From positions 1,798,001-1,862,000 of the forward strand of contig JAWWNJ010000018.1 in assembly GCA_037176885.1 (NCBI GenBank): a stretch of DNA of 64,000 nt, given 5' to 3'. A program made the position numbers and the translations under genes. This DNA is from Favolaschia claudopus (taxonomy: Eukaryota; Basidiomycota; Agaricomycetes; Agaricales; Mycenaceae). The notes beneath the pieces were generated by a model. The model was given only the letters and a program-made list of their open reading frames with translations, had not been told where the DNA came from and did no database searches. Position 1 is the stretch's first letter. Each line of letters starts with the position of its first letter. Positions 41,806-52,965 of this stretch are shown piece by piece.

Positions 41806-44361
41806 CCCCCTTGGCATAAGGTTCAGAGTGCATTCATGAGATCGATAATTTGATGCATTTCTATTAGGCATGGATTTGTTAAGGGGTCCCGTGGAGAAGC
41901 GACATCGATCACTGCGGAGCTTGAAATTCACTCCATTTGGAAACCCAGCCAAATTGGGAAACTCTGCTCAATCAGGCAATTGCTCCCACTTCCGATACCT
42001 CTGAGCATACTGGTAGCTCTCTGAGCCTCAAAAACATGTTAGAAGTACTGTACTCGTATTGTGACGCAAATAATCGCATTTTAGCAGCGGCTGAAGGTCA
42101 AATTTTCTCTCATTGTCGGCGAAAACATGCTTGTCCGCGATTCACAAGCTGTCAGCAGACAAATAGCCAGATATTGTCGCAATTTGTATGGGTCTACTTT
42201 GAAGATAAAATCTAACTTGATACAGGTCAGTTTTAGTAGCAGTGACCTTACCATCGAGGTCAACATGACTGCGCGAAACTTTCCGTGTGATCGCCGTCGT
42301 AGCGACTTTCCTAGAATGGATGCCGTGATCAGGCCGAGCCATCAATTGTCGCTTCTCAGCCGACCCCCCCTGACGCGTCCAAGACTTTATATACGTTTGA
42401 ACGACTATCTTCAAAAAAGTTTATAAAGTCTTGTTCACGAGACTACATTATTTCTATGGCGGTCCAAATGCACATTTAATATTGCGCTGGTTTTTTCGGG
42501 TTTCGCGCACCTTTTTTGCCCGAAAGTCAGATTTGCGCACCTTTTGCAGCCGAAAGTCCGAGGAGAAAAAACCAGCGCGGAATTGGCCGTTTTTGCACTT
42601 TTTTTTTTCGGCCCGACCAATTTCGCGCTGGTTTTTTTACGCGTTCGAAAGTTGCGCACCTTTTTCTGTGTCGACAATTTTCGCGCACCTTTTTTTGAGG
42701 TCGACTTTTTTGCGCAACTATTTTTCTGCCTTGATATATTGTAGGTACTGTGAATACTATCTAATCTACCTATCTTATCTGAACAGAGTCGTACCTACAA
42801 GTACAGGCACCCAGTACAAAACTCTGCTCAGGCACGACTCGTCGGAAGGGGGTTCTTTAACTTTACCTCATTGACAACACGTCAGGAAAAACGGATTTGA
42901 TCCGTAGATATCATCAATATCACTGATAGCTCTACGATTAGATCTGGTAGCACCTAGTAGACCGCTTATATTTCGGTAGACTCCAGAGACAGGTGAGCAG
43001 AGCATTACTTTGGTAGTTGATGTAGGCAAGAGTAGAACCTTGCTTTTGAATATCGCTATGTTTGAGTAAGTTGATCGCCGTCTTGCTTCTGTGAATCCGA
43101 TGACGCCACATTTTGACCACCGACTGTCGAAATCCAGTTACATCATTGACAGTCCTATCTGCCTGCCCGACCCAAGGCCCGCATCCGAACCCGCCTTGCC
43201 TCTTCTTGTTTTATAAAATTGGGGACTTGTCTACCGTTGTTGGAAAAATCCTGAACTGCTTATACCGGCTCGTAAGCCAGTACAAGCCGCCATAAGCCGA
43301 TAATCAATAAGGGGATTATAGCGCATAGGTGTAGACCATTCAAGCGCGTATAATCCACCCTTGGGATTATGGGGGATTAAGGCTCATATAAGCCATTACC
43401 GTGCATTACAGCGCATTTAGCTTACATTTAGATACTTAGGGCTTGCGTATTGTGGCAAAAGATATATATTCATAGACAATGAGCCCTACTCAACGCCTCC
43501 CCAGCGCCCCACAATGGAATTGCCGCCAAATCCGAGATTTCAAATCAAGCCTGGTCGACATTTATGAGCGGATGCTGAAGTTGTGACTTGGCACAAAACA
43601 AACGTACCATAGAAATCATACCCGCTACCACACAGCACTTGGAGAGCAGCCGTTAGTGCTCAATCCATATGAAACAGGCTGGTAACGCACAGACAAGAGC
43701 CTTGAATGGCGGCAAATAGAAATTTGACTCGAGAGAGTTCAGATAAGATATAAGACTCGAAATTTCGAGCATGGCAACTCACCAGGCGGTTCATTAGCTC
43801 GGTCCTCGACTCCTCGTACACCTCAAACTGCAATGAAACCAGTGGTCAAGCGCCCGGCGTACAATTCAGCGGCCGACTTCATGTCAATATGGCGAAAGAG
43901 TCGGGACAGCGGAGAAGCGAGCCTGTGCGTTGCAGCATTGCGATGCGAGGGCGACGACGAAGAAGGAGCAGGCGAAGCACAGACAAGTTGCAGTGGCCGT
44001 TGTGGTGGTTGGGTGAGAAGAGGCGTGAGAGGCGTTCCGCAGCACCTCATGTATTTGTGTGAGGGAGTTGTGGAGCCCGTGTGAATGCTGTCGTAAATGC
44101 TTCGGCAATCTCGGCACAGAGCCGGGGGAACATGAAGTTGATAACATTTTGAGGTGCGCAGGGAAAGACAAGGGAGAAGATGTTTTCCTAGTATGCCGCG
44201 GGATACTACAGAGGCTTTCTGAGCTTTTGGCCGATGCACCAATTATAACGGCTGGTCGCGGATCACAATCCCCCGCTGGGCGGCTTGCAATCCCTTGAAA
44301 GCCGTGATAAGGTCGGAAGCCGGCTTAATCCGTTGTAAGCGAAACAGGGTTTTTCCGACAG
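41806..44361. other. No confident gene; one motif cluster
   Basis: Plus frames at 41937-42215 and 42127-42230 (RDSQAVSRQIARYCRNLYG) look faintly protein-like. Overlapping frames at 43823-44298 on both strands are ambiguous. The gcgcacctttt cluster is listed separately. Confidence 0.35.
42490..42720. repeat. Interspersed GCGCACCTTTTT and CGCGCTGGTTTTTT words
   Basis: gcgcacctttt occurs four times (about 42507, 42535, 42653, 42682). cgcgctggtttttt occurs twice directly and once inverted (about 42483, 42565, 42625). The T-runs all lie on the plus strand. Confidence 0.75.
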
Positions 44362-44550
44362 TAGGGGCGCTCAATTCTCAGCTCGTCGGCTCGTCTCGTC
44401 CCAGAAACTATTTAATTGCATGATGAGCTGATGAGCTGCTGATCCCACTCCGCATTTCTCTCCACTTCCCATCAAATTTTGATCCCCTCATCAGGAAATC
44501 GATATTTTACGGACGAGACGAGCTGACGAGCTAAGAATTGAGCGCCCCTA
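44362..44550. mobile_element. 189-bp inverted-repeat element (hAT-like ends)
   Basis: TAGGGGCGCTCAATTCT at the left, and the exact mirror at the right, extend as a 40-bp inverted repeat with two mismatches (tcgtcggctcgtctcgtcc in the arm). TAGGGG starts are common in hAT. No 8-bp duplication was found. Confidence 0.75.
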
Positions 44551-45003
44551 GTGCTACCGCGGATATATCTGCTACTGTACATCTCTTGACATAGTTTTGC
44601 CGTTTTTTCCTGACACAGTCTGAAGGCGTGAGATCTCTTGGCGTCGGGCCTCGGGAAACATCGTCGGCGTCGACAAACCTTAGCACCGATCTTGAGCAAA
44701 GAATTGGATGGCATCCCGAGAGCTCTGTCTATTAAATATGAATTCAAGGACAGACTCGGAGGGTAGAGAGCGGGGCAGTAGGTCTGGTAAGCAGGTCTGT
44801 GTAGTAAGTAGTATGTATACTATGGATAGGTAGAAGAGATATGTACGGCGGTGATTATAAGATGAAGTATAAACACTGAATGATAAGAATGCGGGCAGTA
44901 TGAGGTGTAGGGTACTGTAAGAGAAGATTCTGAATATCAAATGAATGTGCGATGGCGATTATAAATATTGACAGCAAATAGCCGGGGTGAGAGCCACGCG
45001 GAT
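44551..45003. other. No gene seen
   Basis: Short frames only; probably the 3' side of the gene below. Confidence 0.4.
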
Positions 45004-46026
45004 TTACCAGATGCTCTCAGAGGGCGGGACCTTCAAGCCCTGTCTTGGGGGTGGCGGGACGTACTTGCGAACGGTCGCCCCGGTTGACGCACGAGTCGGG
45101 CGAAAGAAGGAGGCGCTGCTGGCTGATGGTACTGACCCGGTGGTGATGGGGTGAATGGCGGAGGTCGAGGCACTACCCGCTGCAGCACCGAAAGTGGGGG
45201 CCGAGATGGAGTTACCGGTACGCAGGGACCTGGTGCCGAGGGAACCACTAACGACTGCGGCAGGAGGTCGGGGTGGAGGGAACTGGAAAGACGATGTTGC
45301 CGCATTCAGTCGTGGCGATGGAGAGTCGTCGCTGATGCTGATTGTACCTAGAGTGCTTAAGCTACTCTACCAATGTAGAATCATCGTTAACGAGAAACTT
45401 ACTATGGTGAGATGCGGCAGATCCAGAGCGTGCCCGCTTGCTGCCCTGCTCGGAGACTAGCGCAGGTGAAGCAGTACGCTTGCGTGAAGGAGCTGCAATT
45501 GATGGTAAGGACGAGAGCAAGAGAGAGGGGCACGGTACAAGGACTTACCTTCCCCACCCGAGACGTCTCCGCCATCCCAAAGGAGTCGCTGAGGAAAGAC
45601 CTCTTCCACATCGGAGTCGGCGTTGATGTCGCGGAGGAAGAGAGCTGGTTCAACTTTAGCAGTCACGTGCACCTGTCGCGCTGCGCTGGGATGGTATAAT
45701 TTTGACCTGCAAGAGGTACATGCCTCTGTGAAAATGTCTAGAAAACATCTTGGAAGGCTGTTATAGCAAGGAATGCTCATCTGAACACAAATTTCGAGCT
45801 ATTAGCTCAATTCGGACACTCGGCAAGCGCCGGCTGGACTCGATTAGCACCAGAAAAGGAAATTTCTCCACCATCTCATTGAAAATCGAATTTAAACCTT
45901 CTATCCTTCCATGACCGCTCAAATGAATGACAGGATGGTCCCTCAGACACCCACAGTGCTGCTCGAATTTATAGCAATAAATAGCATGGGGTTTTGGACG
46001 GTCCTCAGCCTAGCAGCTAATAACGT

Positions 46027-46061
46027 GTTAATAACATGTGCTATATAGCATTGTTATTAAC
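46027..46061. repeat. Near-perfect 35-nt palindrome
   Basis: gttaataaca and tgttattaac flank tgctatatagca. It lies in the putative intron/insert of the gene above. Confidence 0.7.
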
Positions 46062-46867
46062 AATTGAGTTTACAACACAGCGCTAGCAGTGAGCGTGGGC
46101 ATGTGCTAAGCATCGACGGAACATGCTTACGATCATCGATCTCCTTCTTGACCTTGACAGATTTGTCGTCGTTGTTGCTGTCTTCAGACTCATCTTGCAC
46201 GTCCTCCACATCCGAATCACCATCTGCAGCCGAAGCCTCAGACGACTCAGCATCAGCAGAGGACGTCTGTGCTGCCACCACTTTGCTTCTTGACTTGCTC
46301 CGTGACTTTCGCGCCCGTCGCTTCGGCGGAGGTTCTAGCTCGGACTCGGATTCAGACTCAGAAGGAATGGGGTCTCCTCCAGCCGTCATCGCGTCCAAAG
46401 CGTCATCGAACGACTTCCATGCTGCCTCTGGTATCCTGTGCTTGGTCGCTGGCAAAATGAATCAAGAACAAGAAGTAAAAAGATACATGAGTCTGACACG
46501 CACCAATGCGAATAGTTTGCTCCCTATAACCGCGACCGGCAGCCCCTTTCACCTCATCAAGCAGTTCGCCGGTGACTTTGCGATCCATCGCAAACAGTGT
46601 GTGCTTCGATTTGCCGAGTAGGACCCAATGAAACTCGGCCGCATCGTCGGGATAGCACCGGTCGAGATACTCGAATAAAAGAGGTAGTACTTCACGAAGC
46701 CACGTGTCAACCTCCTTGTGCGACCAGCCCAATTGAAATTCCAAGTTACCCTCGTCGCGGGTCTCAAAAGCAGTCAAACCCTTTGCTCTGAGGTCGTTCA
46801 CGAGCTCCGTGGAATATGGCTGCTCGACACGAAGTTTTCCGTCCCCCTTCCCAAGTGTCAGTATGTA

Positions 46868-47752
46868 CTCGTCATCACAGAAAGTAACCGGAAATTGTGC
46901 TATTTTGACGCGGTCACGTGTTTTTCTCACGGAACTTGTATCCTATATTGTAGTTTGGTATGTTCCATTTACCCCGTATGAGTTTGAAGAAGATTGCCGT
47001 TGTATACGTTGACCAGGAGTCTGCACAAATTCGAGAGTGCCTCGGTTTGCAGTAGTTTGACTGTGAATAATGCAGAGAATATAACCAAATCCCTGTTTGA
47101 GACGCATGTAGGGTGATTGTGGTGTGATATGGTAGTTGTCCAGACTTAGGGGTACCCTGAGCAGCCTTTTGTATGACCTTCAACCTGCAATATTGGCAAA
47201 AAAAGGTGCATGCAAAGATCTTAGCCAGAATTGTTGAAATTGTGGTTTTGGTTCGAAATGAAACTGTTGGAAGGTACACGAATGACGCATAATACTAGTT
47301 CAGCGTCTTATCTTGTAGTTACAGACAGTTTGGAAGCAACTGCCCTTCAAAGTATGACTTTCAGCTGTGAAAATGTTGCAGCACGCAAATCTGTTTATGT
47401 TTGTTGTGTGCCCTCGGACAAAACTTGCCTAGACTTTGCATTTGCACTTAGCTTTCCGGTCCAATTCTTGTGCTGTGGAATCATTCCATACATATCTACT
47501 ACCCAAGAGTATCAAACTCATAACTATGTGCCAAAATCATTGTCCAATGCTGCGCTTTTGTCGAATTGCGCAAAATCACAAGTGCCAAAGTTATTATCAG
47601 TCTACGAGCTGTACTGAATCTTCCTGGCTGAGATGACCAGTGCATGAGATGTCAGTAGATGCCAAACATTATGTTCATAAAAAATTCACCACAAAAAACT
47701 ACAAATTTGGCCCAAACCGATCAAATTTCCGGTTACTTTCTGTGATGACGAG
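46868..47752. mobile_element. TA-flanked element, 885 bp, inside an exon
   Basis: The ends CTCGTCATCACAGAAAGTAA..CCGGAAATT are a perfect 29-bp inverted repeat. TA lies at 46866-46867 and 47753-47754. Removing the element and one TA restores an uninterrupted minus-strand reading frame (NSIYILTLGKGDG). The end is related to that of 50743-51269 (AAAGTAACCGGAA), so the two form a superfamily. Its internal plus frame (47231-47617) has no known resemblance. Confidence 0.85.
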
Positions 47753-48188
47753 TATATGGAATTTGTTTGACCACGCACATCCAGGCCGCCGACCATGACT
47801 TGAATACTGTGTATGCGAATCACCTTCTCCTTCTTCTCATTTCGTTTCTGATGAGTTTAAATTCAGCGCGAGAAGCGGGGAATAGTCAGCGACACACCTT
47901 GGTAGGTCCTGCTGCCTTGCTGCTTGTCCCACCGCTCTTGACCTCCTTCGGGCGAAAGCCGGAGTAGGATTCCTTGCGAGCCTCAGCACCGGTCGACTTT
48001 TTGAGCTGGCTAATGCGGTCACTGGACTGGGCCATCACATCTTGGACTGCATTGGAACGGTGCACCCTTTTGCGATGGCCACAATGCTTGCATTTTGTAT
48101 CATCGTCGACCTTGACACCTTTCTTTTTTGGCTCGAACCCGACACAGCTGGAGGAGCATCCTCTAGCTGACTTCCCTAGGCAGGGCAT

Positions 48189-48823
48189 GCGAGTTGGAGA
48201 GGGATAGCGGCAACAGTGTCAAGAGGTATGGTGAAGGATGCCAGGGCAGTAAAATTTTCTCGTGGGGTATTACGGCGATGCCGTCTCAACACGGTCACAT
48301 GCTCTGATCTTGCTTTGCTCCTCAACCGCAGAAGCTCGGCAACTTTTGATTTTATTTTTCTTTCATTCCCACTATGTACACTAAGCTCCTTACATTGTAT
48401 TCATCTTCATACTCCAAGTTCCATCTGTCCTCATCAGCTCATGACAAAAGAATCTATCCAACATCTCAGAGTGCCGATGTACCCGGAATATCCCAAAGGT
48501 ACACCAAGGAGGATTGTAATTTGTGGTACATAATTCCAAGGAGCCAAATTATTTCTCTCAGAGTATATAGTACAACTATCTACTCTCAATGTTTTCATTA
48601 ACAGTCCGACATCTTCTATGAGTCGAAGATTCTGCTTGGGTGAGCCAAATATCAGAAAACAAAGATGTGCTGAAAGCGAATTTCTCTGAGCCATGGCACA
48701 CTATCTGAGTATGCAGAAGCCTTTTTTCTGAGGTAGAGAAGTAAGTATCTAGAATACTTGGACTTCATTCATCAAACAGCCCAGCTGAGCTATGAGCCTG
48801 ACTTCGTGCTTTGATTACTCTGA
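48189..48823. other. Upstream region of the minus-strand gene
   Basis: No coding sequence recognised. It should contain the promoter of the gene starting at 48188. Confidence 0.4.
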
Positions 48824-48849
48824 ATCTGTGACAGCTAGGTCACAGTAAC

Positions 48850-48901
48850 GACGGCGAGCAACTTTACCATCCAGTAAATGATGGTAAAGTTGCTCGCCGT
48901 C
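48850..48901. repeat. Perfect 22-bp hairpin, 8-nt loop
   Basis: gacggcgagcaactttaccatc (shown here split: gacggcgagca + actttaccatc) at 48850-48871 is exactly complementary to 48880-48901. A shorter palindrome, ctgtgac..gtcacag, sits just left (about 48825-48845). Confidence 0.9.
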
Positions 48902-49143
48902 ACAGCCACATCACAAAACTCTCCCTCTCCCCCGGCCTCTTTCTTGCCTCTTTCTTGTATTTACATACTTCCTTGGCTCTAGTAAATCATCAATGTATAC
49001 CTTGACTACTTACACATTAAGTATTGTAAGAATCATGAAAATAGCTATCTAAACTTGATCTAAACAGCGGTAAAAAACCTTGACTGTCTATAGAATCGCA
49101 AATATCTCGGAAGAGCCAACACAAATGATCAGCCGACCTATCT

Positions 49144-49191
49144 ATGATGTCAATGCTCTAAAGTAAAAGAACTTTAGAGCATTGACATCAT
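49144..49191. repeat. Perfect 21-bp hairpin, 6-nt loop
   Basis: The arm at 49144-49164 (atgatgtcaatg + ctctaaagt) pairs exactly with 49171-49191 around the loop aaaaga. It is unrelated in sequence to the hairpin 245 bp to its left. Confidence 0.9.
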
Positions 49192-49254
49192 TGACGGGCG
49201 GAACACCAAGGACTGGGACAAACAGTTTCGCTAACAACTAGACAGTGTTAACTA

Positions 49255-49720
49255 TTATGCTTCTTGCATCCTAATCATGATTTCCATCCCTTGTGCCCAT
49301 AACACTGCACAAGGCCACCAGATATCAAAGGGCAAAGCAATTTCAACATCTTTCCTCCCCACCTTAACAAATTCAGTTTCTCCATATGAATTCGGTTCCC
49401 ATTCGGACTGTGCCACTCCGAAATTAGTAGGAATGATTCCCTGCAAGCTGACATCCTTGAGAATGTCGGAGAAAATACCCAACGTCTCCGAGCTTTCAAA
49501 CGGTGATTGGTTGTCCTGCAACCTCTATTGCATCGTGGCGGATGTGACGATCTTGATCGCCCGCAATTGCAGAGTCAAGATCTTTCGAGACTTCCATGAG
49601 TATGAACCGCCAACGTCCGAATCTGCAACAACGCACCTGAGCTCCGTAATGCTCGACTAGCTCTGCTTGAACTTCATCGAAGTTGTCGATGTATTTCCCA
49701 TACTTATCACTTGACACCAG
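49255..49720 (-). pseudogene. Unidentified coding remnant with one frameshift
   Basis: The first frame (49717-49496) reads SSDKYGKYIDNFDEVQAELV, EHYGAQVRCCRFGRWRFILM. The second (49521-49255) reads SPFESSETLGIFSDILKDVS, LQGIIPTNFGVAQSEWEPNS and on to WAQGMEIMIRMQEA with a stop. The two overlap by a few codons and join by a single shift near 49505-49520. Both look like real protein, but I do not know the family. Confidence 0.4.
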
Positions 49721-49910
49721 GAGATTCTCTTCGATTACACAACCTGGGTGTTAGTATATGGGCTCGAATTGAATAGATAAAATTCAGATTGCTCATTGAT
49801 TATGTTATAGTACATACTTGAACAAGAACCGAGAAATAAAGTGTTGCGGAGGCGTTGGCGGAGGCTTCACGAATCAAAAAAAAAACCTGTTCGCTGTCAG
49901 GACCAATGTA

Positions 49911-50282
49911 AGGTAGACGCCATCCACCCTCGACGAACATTGCCTTTTTCGGCGGACTTCAGTCAAACCCCTCCGTTCCATACCTTGTAGTGTGAATTGA
50001 GCAAAATCCCTCGACATAAGTTTCCGTGACCCTGTGTCACAATCGGAGTCACTCTCAAGTCACCTTGGCATCAGCCTCATTGAATCGGAAACTAGTCGTT
50101 CAATACCTCGTAGATCATCTGGACACAACTGAGAAGAAATAAAGATAGGAACAAAATGCAGGATTTGGTCGAGGGATTTTGCTCAATTCACACTCCAAGG
50201 TATGGAACGGAGGGGGTTTGACTGAAGTCCGCCGAAAAAGGCAATATCATGTGATGTCGTCGAGGGTGGATGGCGTCTACCT
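49911..50282. mobile_element. TA-flanked element, 372 bp, long terminal inverted repeats
   Basis: AGGTAGACGCCATCCACCCT starts an inverted repeat of about 110 bp (landmarks ttgcctttttcggcggactt, ccgttccataccttg, gaattgagcaaaatccctcg). TA at 49909-49910 and 50283-50284. Only about 120 bp separates the arms, so transcripts would be largely double-stranded. A half copy is at 17671-17802. Confidence 0.8.
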
Positions 50283-50742
50283 TAGGTTCTGTAAATTGTG
50301 CGATGAGAAGTCCTGAGACTGTTTTTTACTACAAATGGTGGATCACCTACCAAATGGATTCCACCCAGAGTTGTCGCCAGGGTTGGCGGAGGCTCCGCGG
50401 GTACCTCCGCGAATACCCCGCAGAGGTTTGTTGCAGGATGGAGACTGGTGAAAGTACCTTGCAGACATTATTAGTATGTGGAGTCAAATTCTTTCATCAT
50501 TGACAGAGGAACAGCTTACAGAGACTATTGTAGAAGGGAAGGGAGCTTTCCAACAGAATTCGGTCACTCTGTGCAGTTCATCGATTTTTGAAGTCCGTAA
50601 GATACCTGAAGGTCAATTCATAACATGTATACTGTGGTTTCGAGACCAGAATTGGGCAATTCTCAATCAGAGGAGATGGCGGAGGCATCATGGAGGTACC
50701 GGATGCCGTGCATAGGCATATGAGCAGGTTGTGCTGCTTGTA

Positions 50743-51269
50743 CTCGGTGTGACCAAAAGTAACCGGAATTTGGCTTTTTAGAGCGGAATTTCAAAACTCA
50801 AACAACTTCAAGTGATACAGGGCTCCTCTAAATCATTTTTTCTACGACTTCCATGGTATGGGCATGGCATGCAATGTTTTGTTTTGAGTTCGTGATTTAA
50901 TCTTTGAAAGTGGACCAATTTGGAAATATTTGCGCTGTCTGAAGGGGAGATGCCGGAGTTTCGAGCCAGTAAGTACCTCAGAAGGGTGCGTAGTATCCCA
51001 ATAGTCTATAGATTCAATATTTAAGGTTGGGAGGTGTTTCCCGTTGTTCAGAGAGGGAGGCAACTCGGCACACCAATTTCCCGCCTCAAAGCATACATAA
51101 AAAGAATGTGTAATAATAGGACAAAGAGACCATGCAACCTTTTGCCTGCCTTGTATGCAATGGTATACGCTTATACACTGCCGATGGGGTCAGTTTTTCC
51201 AGCAGTCACCCACAAAATCTGGTTGAAAACACGCAATTTCCGATTCCGGTTACTTTTGGTCACACCGAG
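50743..51269. mobile_element. TA-flanked element, 527 bp
   Basis: Ends CTCGGTGTGACCAAAAGTAA..CCGGAAT, a perfect 27-bp inverted repeat, with TA outside both (50741-50742, 51270-51271). Tc1/mariner-like. Non-coding. Related ends at 46868-47752. Confidence 0.85.
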
Positions 51270-51971
51270 TAGACGTATAGAACGAGGCCTTGCAGTAAAA
51301 AAGAATCAAATTGAGGTATCAACTACCCTAATTGAAGAGTTTCCGAGTCTGACCAGGTTGCAGAAGGTTGCGCGGATGCGTTCGCGGAGGCCTGGGTATA
51401 GTACAAAAAATCGATAAATTCGGTTGCGCACCCCTGCATCAGGAGAGAGAAAGAAGAGGAAGTCTAGGTGAGAAAAAAATTGTCTGTCGAGAAAGCTCGA
51501 CATAAGCCGCGAGCGAAGGTTGGCGGAGCCTCCGCCAACCATCGCGGAGGTGTTGAAGAGTGGCGAAGGGCGACCTTGAGATGCCGATTGTATAGCTAAC
51601 AGCAAGAAGATATATAGGGCGAAGATTTCATAGAGGAGCGTAGCCGTGCAGGATGGTTGACGAGCGTCGAGGCGGAGGAGAGTGGAAAGGTTGGCGGAGG
51701 CTTTTCACCGAAGTCGACACGAGGCTTGTCCCGTTTGGGAGACAACTGATCCGGCATTGATTAGATACGAGACACTGAACAGATTAGATTGGAGTTTTAC
51801 GGCAAACAGCGTCAAGCTTGAGCTTGAGGCGCTGGCTGGCGCTGGAGCCTCGGAAACCCCGGGATTATTACGTAGCCTTCGGCGGAGGCAGACCCCTCTG
51901 AGGGGGGTTTAATCTGGTTTAATCGACCATAGAAAGGGGCCTCAGAGGTCCCTTACGGCATCAAAAGGTGG
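51270..51971. other. Non-coding, with GGCGGAGGC words
   Basis: Includes the palindrome ggttggcggag-c-ctccgccaacc at 51518-51540, and ggcggaggc near 51694 and 51882. The same word occurs near 49856, 50384 and 50676. No gene. Confidence 0.5.
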
Positions 51972-52965
51972 GTGCCTGAGGTGGGAATTTCACTCATAAA
52001 GCTATCCAGCTCGTTTCACGGGATTGTCCGGGAGGAGTTCTTTACAAGCTCCATATTGGTCTTCTCAGCCATCCGCAACCAGTCTCAGGCGAAGCAGATC
52101 CTGTTGGAAGACACCGTTGATGACAACCCCATCAAATTTCCATCGACACTGTCCCGGTCCGAGTTGGACTATCTTCTGATGTATCTGTATAGAGGGCCGA
52201 GGTACGTGCATTCAGCACTGGGGCTTGAGTTATAATAATTTTGTTGTAGCATGTATCCTATGGACGGGACATTGGTGCTCTCGCAGCAATTTCTAGTTTC
52301 CGTCCTCAAGCTCTCCACTTTCTTCGAGATTGAGAACGGAATTCAGTTCGCCATCCGTGAATTCAATCGGCTCGGCGACCGTCTGCATCCTGCTCTTCAG
52401 TTCGAGCTCGCCCGTTGTTGCGGAATCGACTTCTGGATCCCGCATGCATTCCGCCGGCTCATGCTCATGGATATCACGGAGCTCGACGCCGGCCACGTGG
52501 CCCAAATTGGCCGCTCTGGATACTTCTGGCTCACGCAGGCGAAAGCGAAGATGCAGGCCCTTCGCTCCAAAATTGCCTTCCATGTCCCTCCTATTGTCAA
52601 CAGTCCCGAATGCGACACACACGACGCTTGCGCCACAGCCTGGACTCGGGAATGGCAGGATCACGTCCGCCAGCTCATCGATCATCCATCACCCGGAAAA
52701 CCCGATCCCCTGCGTGACGCTGCTTCATGATCTGCGTAATGTCCACGTCACCGGGCTTTGTGAGAAGTGCCAGGACTTGACGGTGACATGGCTCTGGGGC
52801 AAGTGTCTATTCACGCAGGAGGAGGATTTGTTCGAAGAGGCGGTTCAGGCTTTGAAAAATTGCAGAGTGAGGAGGTACTTCGTGAGGCTGCTTGGGGCAG
52901 TGTTCTACAGTATATCAGTCTTTAGATATTCACATCCTTGTTACTTCTGTTCCAATCCTAGTTAG
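51972..52965 (+). pseudogene. BTB/POZ-like protein, one frameshift
   Basis: Exon 1 (to 52201) contains SSSFHGIVREEFFTSSILVF, DNPIKFPSTLSRSELDYLLM, YLYRGP. A 48-nt intron (52202-52249, gtacgt...tgtag) keeps the frame into exon 2: SQQFLVSVLKLSTFFEIENG, RLHPALQFELARCCGIDFWI, AQIGRSGYFWLTQAKAKMQA, ATAWTREWQDHVRQLIDHP. This order is that of the BTB-like proteins expanded in Agaricomycetes, used elsewhere as dimerisation or adaptor modules. At about 52685-52705 the frame must shift once to continue with TLLHDLRNVHVTGLCEKCQD, LTVTWLWGKCLFTQEEDLFE. Without the shift the protein ends early at 52730. The N-terminal BTB strand/helix start is weak. Nearly intact, so recently inactivated or mis-read by one base. 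Confidence 0.6.

Larger units (their letters stand above)
45004..48188 (-). pseudogene. Host-like gene of unknown function, split by a MITE
   Basis: Exon 1 (48188-47896) starts MPCLGKSARGCSSSCVGFE and has paired cysteines (CSSSC and CKHCGHRKRVH, a probable zinc site). Exon 2 (47806-46504; donor choice at 47895 keeps frame) holds IQVMVGGLDVRGQTNSIYI, split by an 885-bp element, then LGWSHKEVDTWLREVLPLLF, EYLDRCYPDDAAEFHWVLLG. A 55-nt intron (46503-46449) leads to exon 3 (46448-46131): ATKHRIPEAAWKSFDDALDA, then acidic and Lys/Arg-rich sequence, nuclear-like. Three more exons form a clean 3' end: to 45549, 45492-45413 and 45347-45004, with introns of 56 and 65 nt, ending PPPPRQGLKVPPSESIW. I recall similar proteins in Agaricomycetes, function unknown. 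Exon 3 and the 3' block do not join in phase, so an exon is missing there, or they are two genes. Confidence 0.55.

Noticed and set aside
47231..47617. 128-codon plus frame inside the 885-bp element
   Set aside because: No transposase motifs (no DDE/D pattern), and nothing recognised; probably chance.
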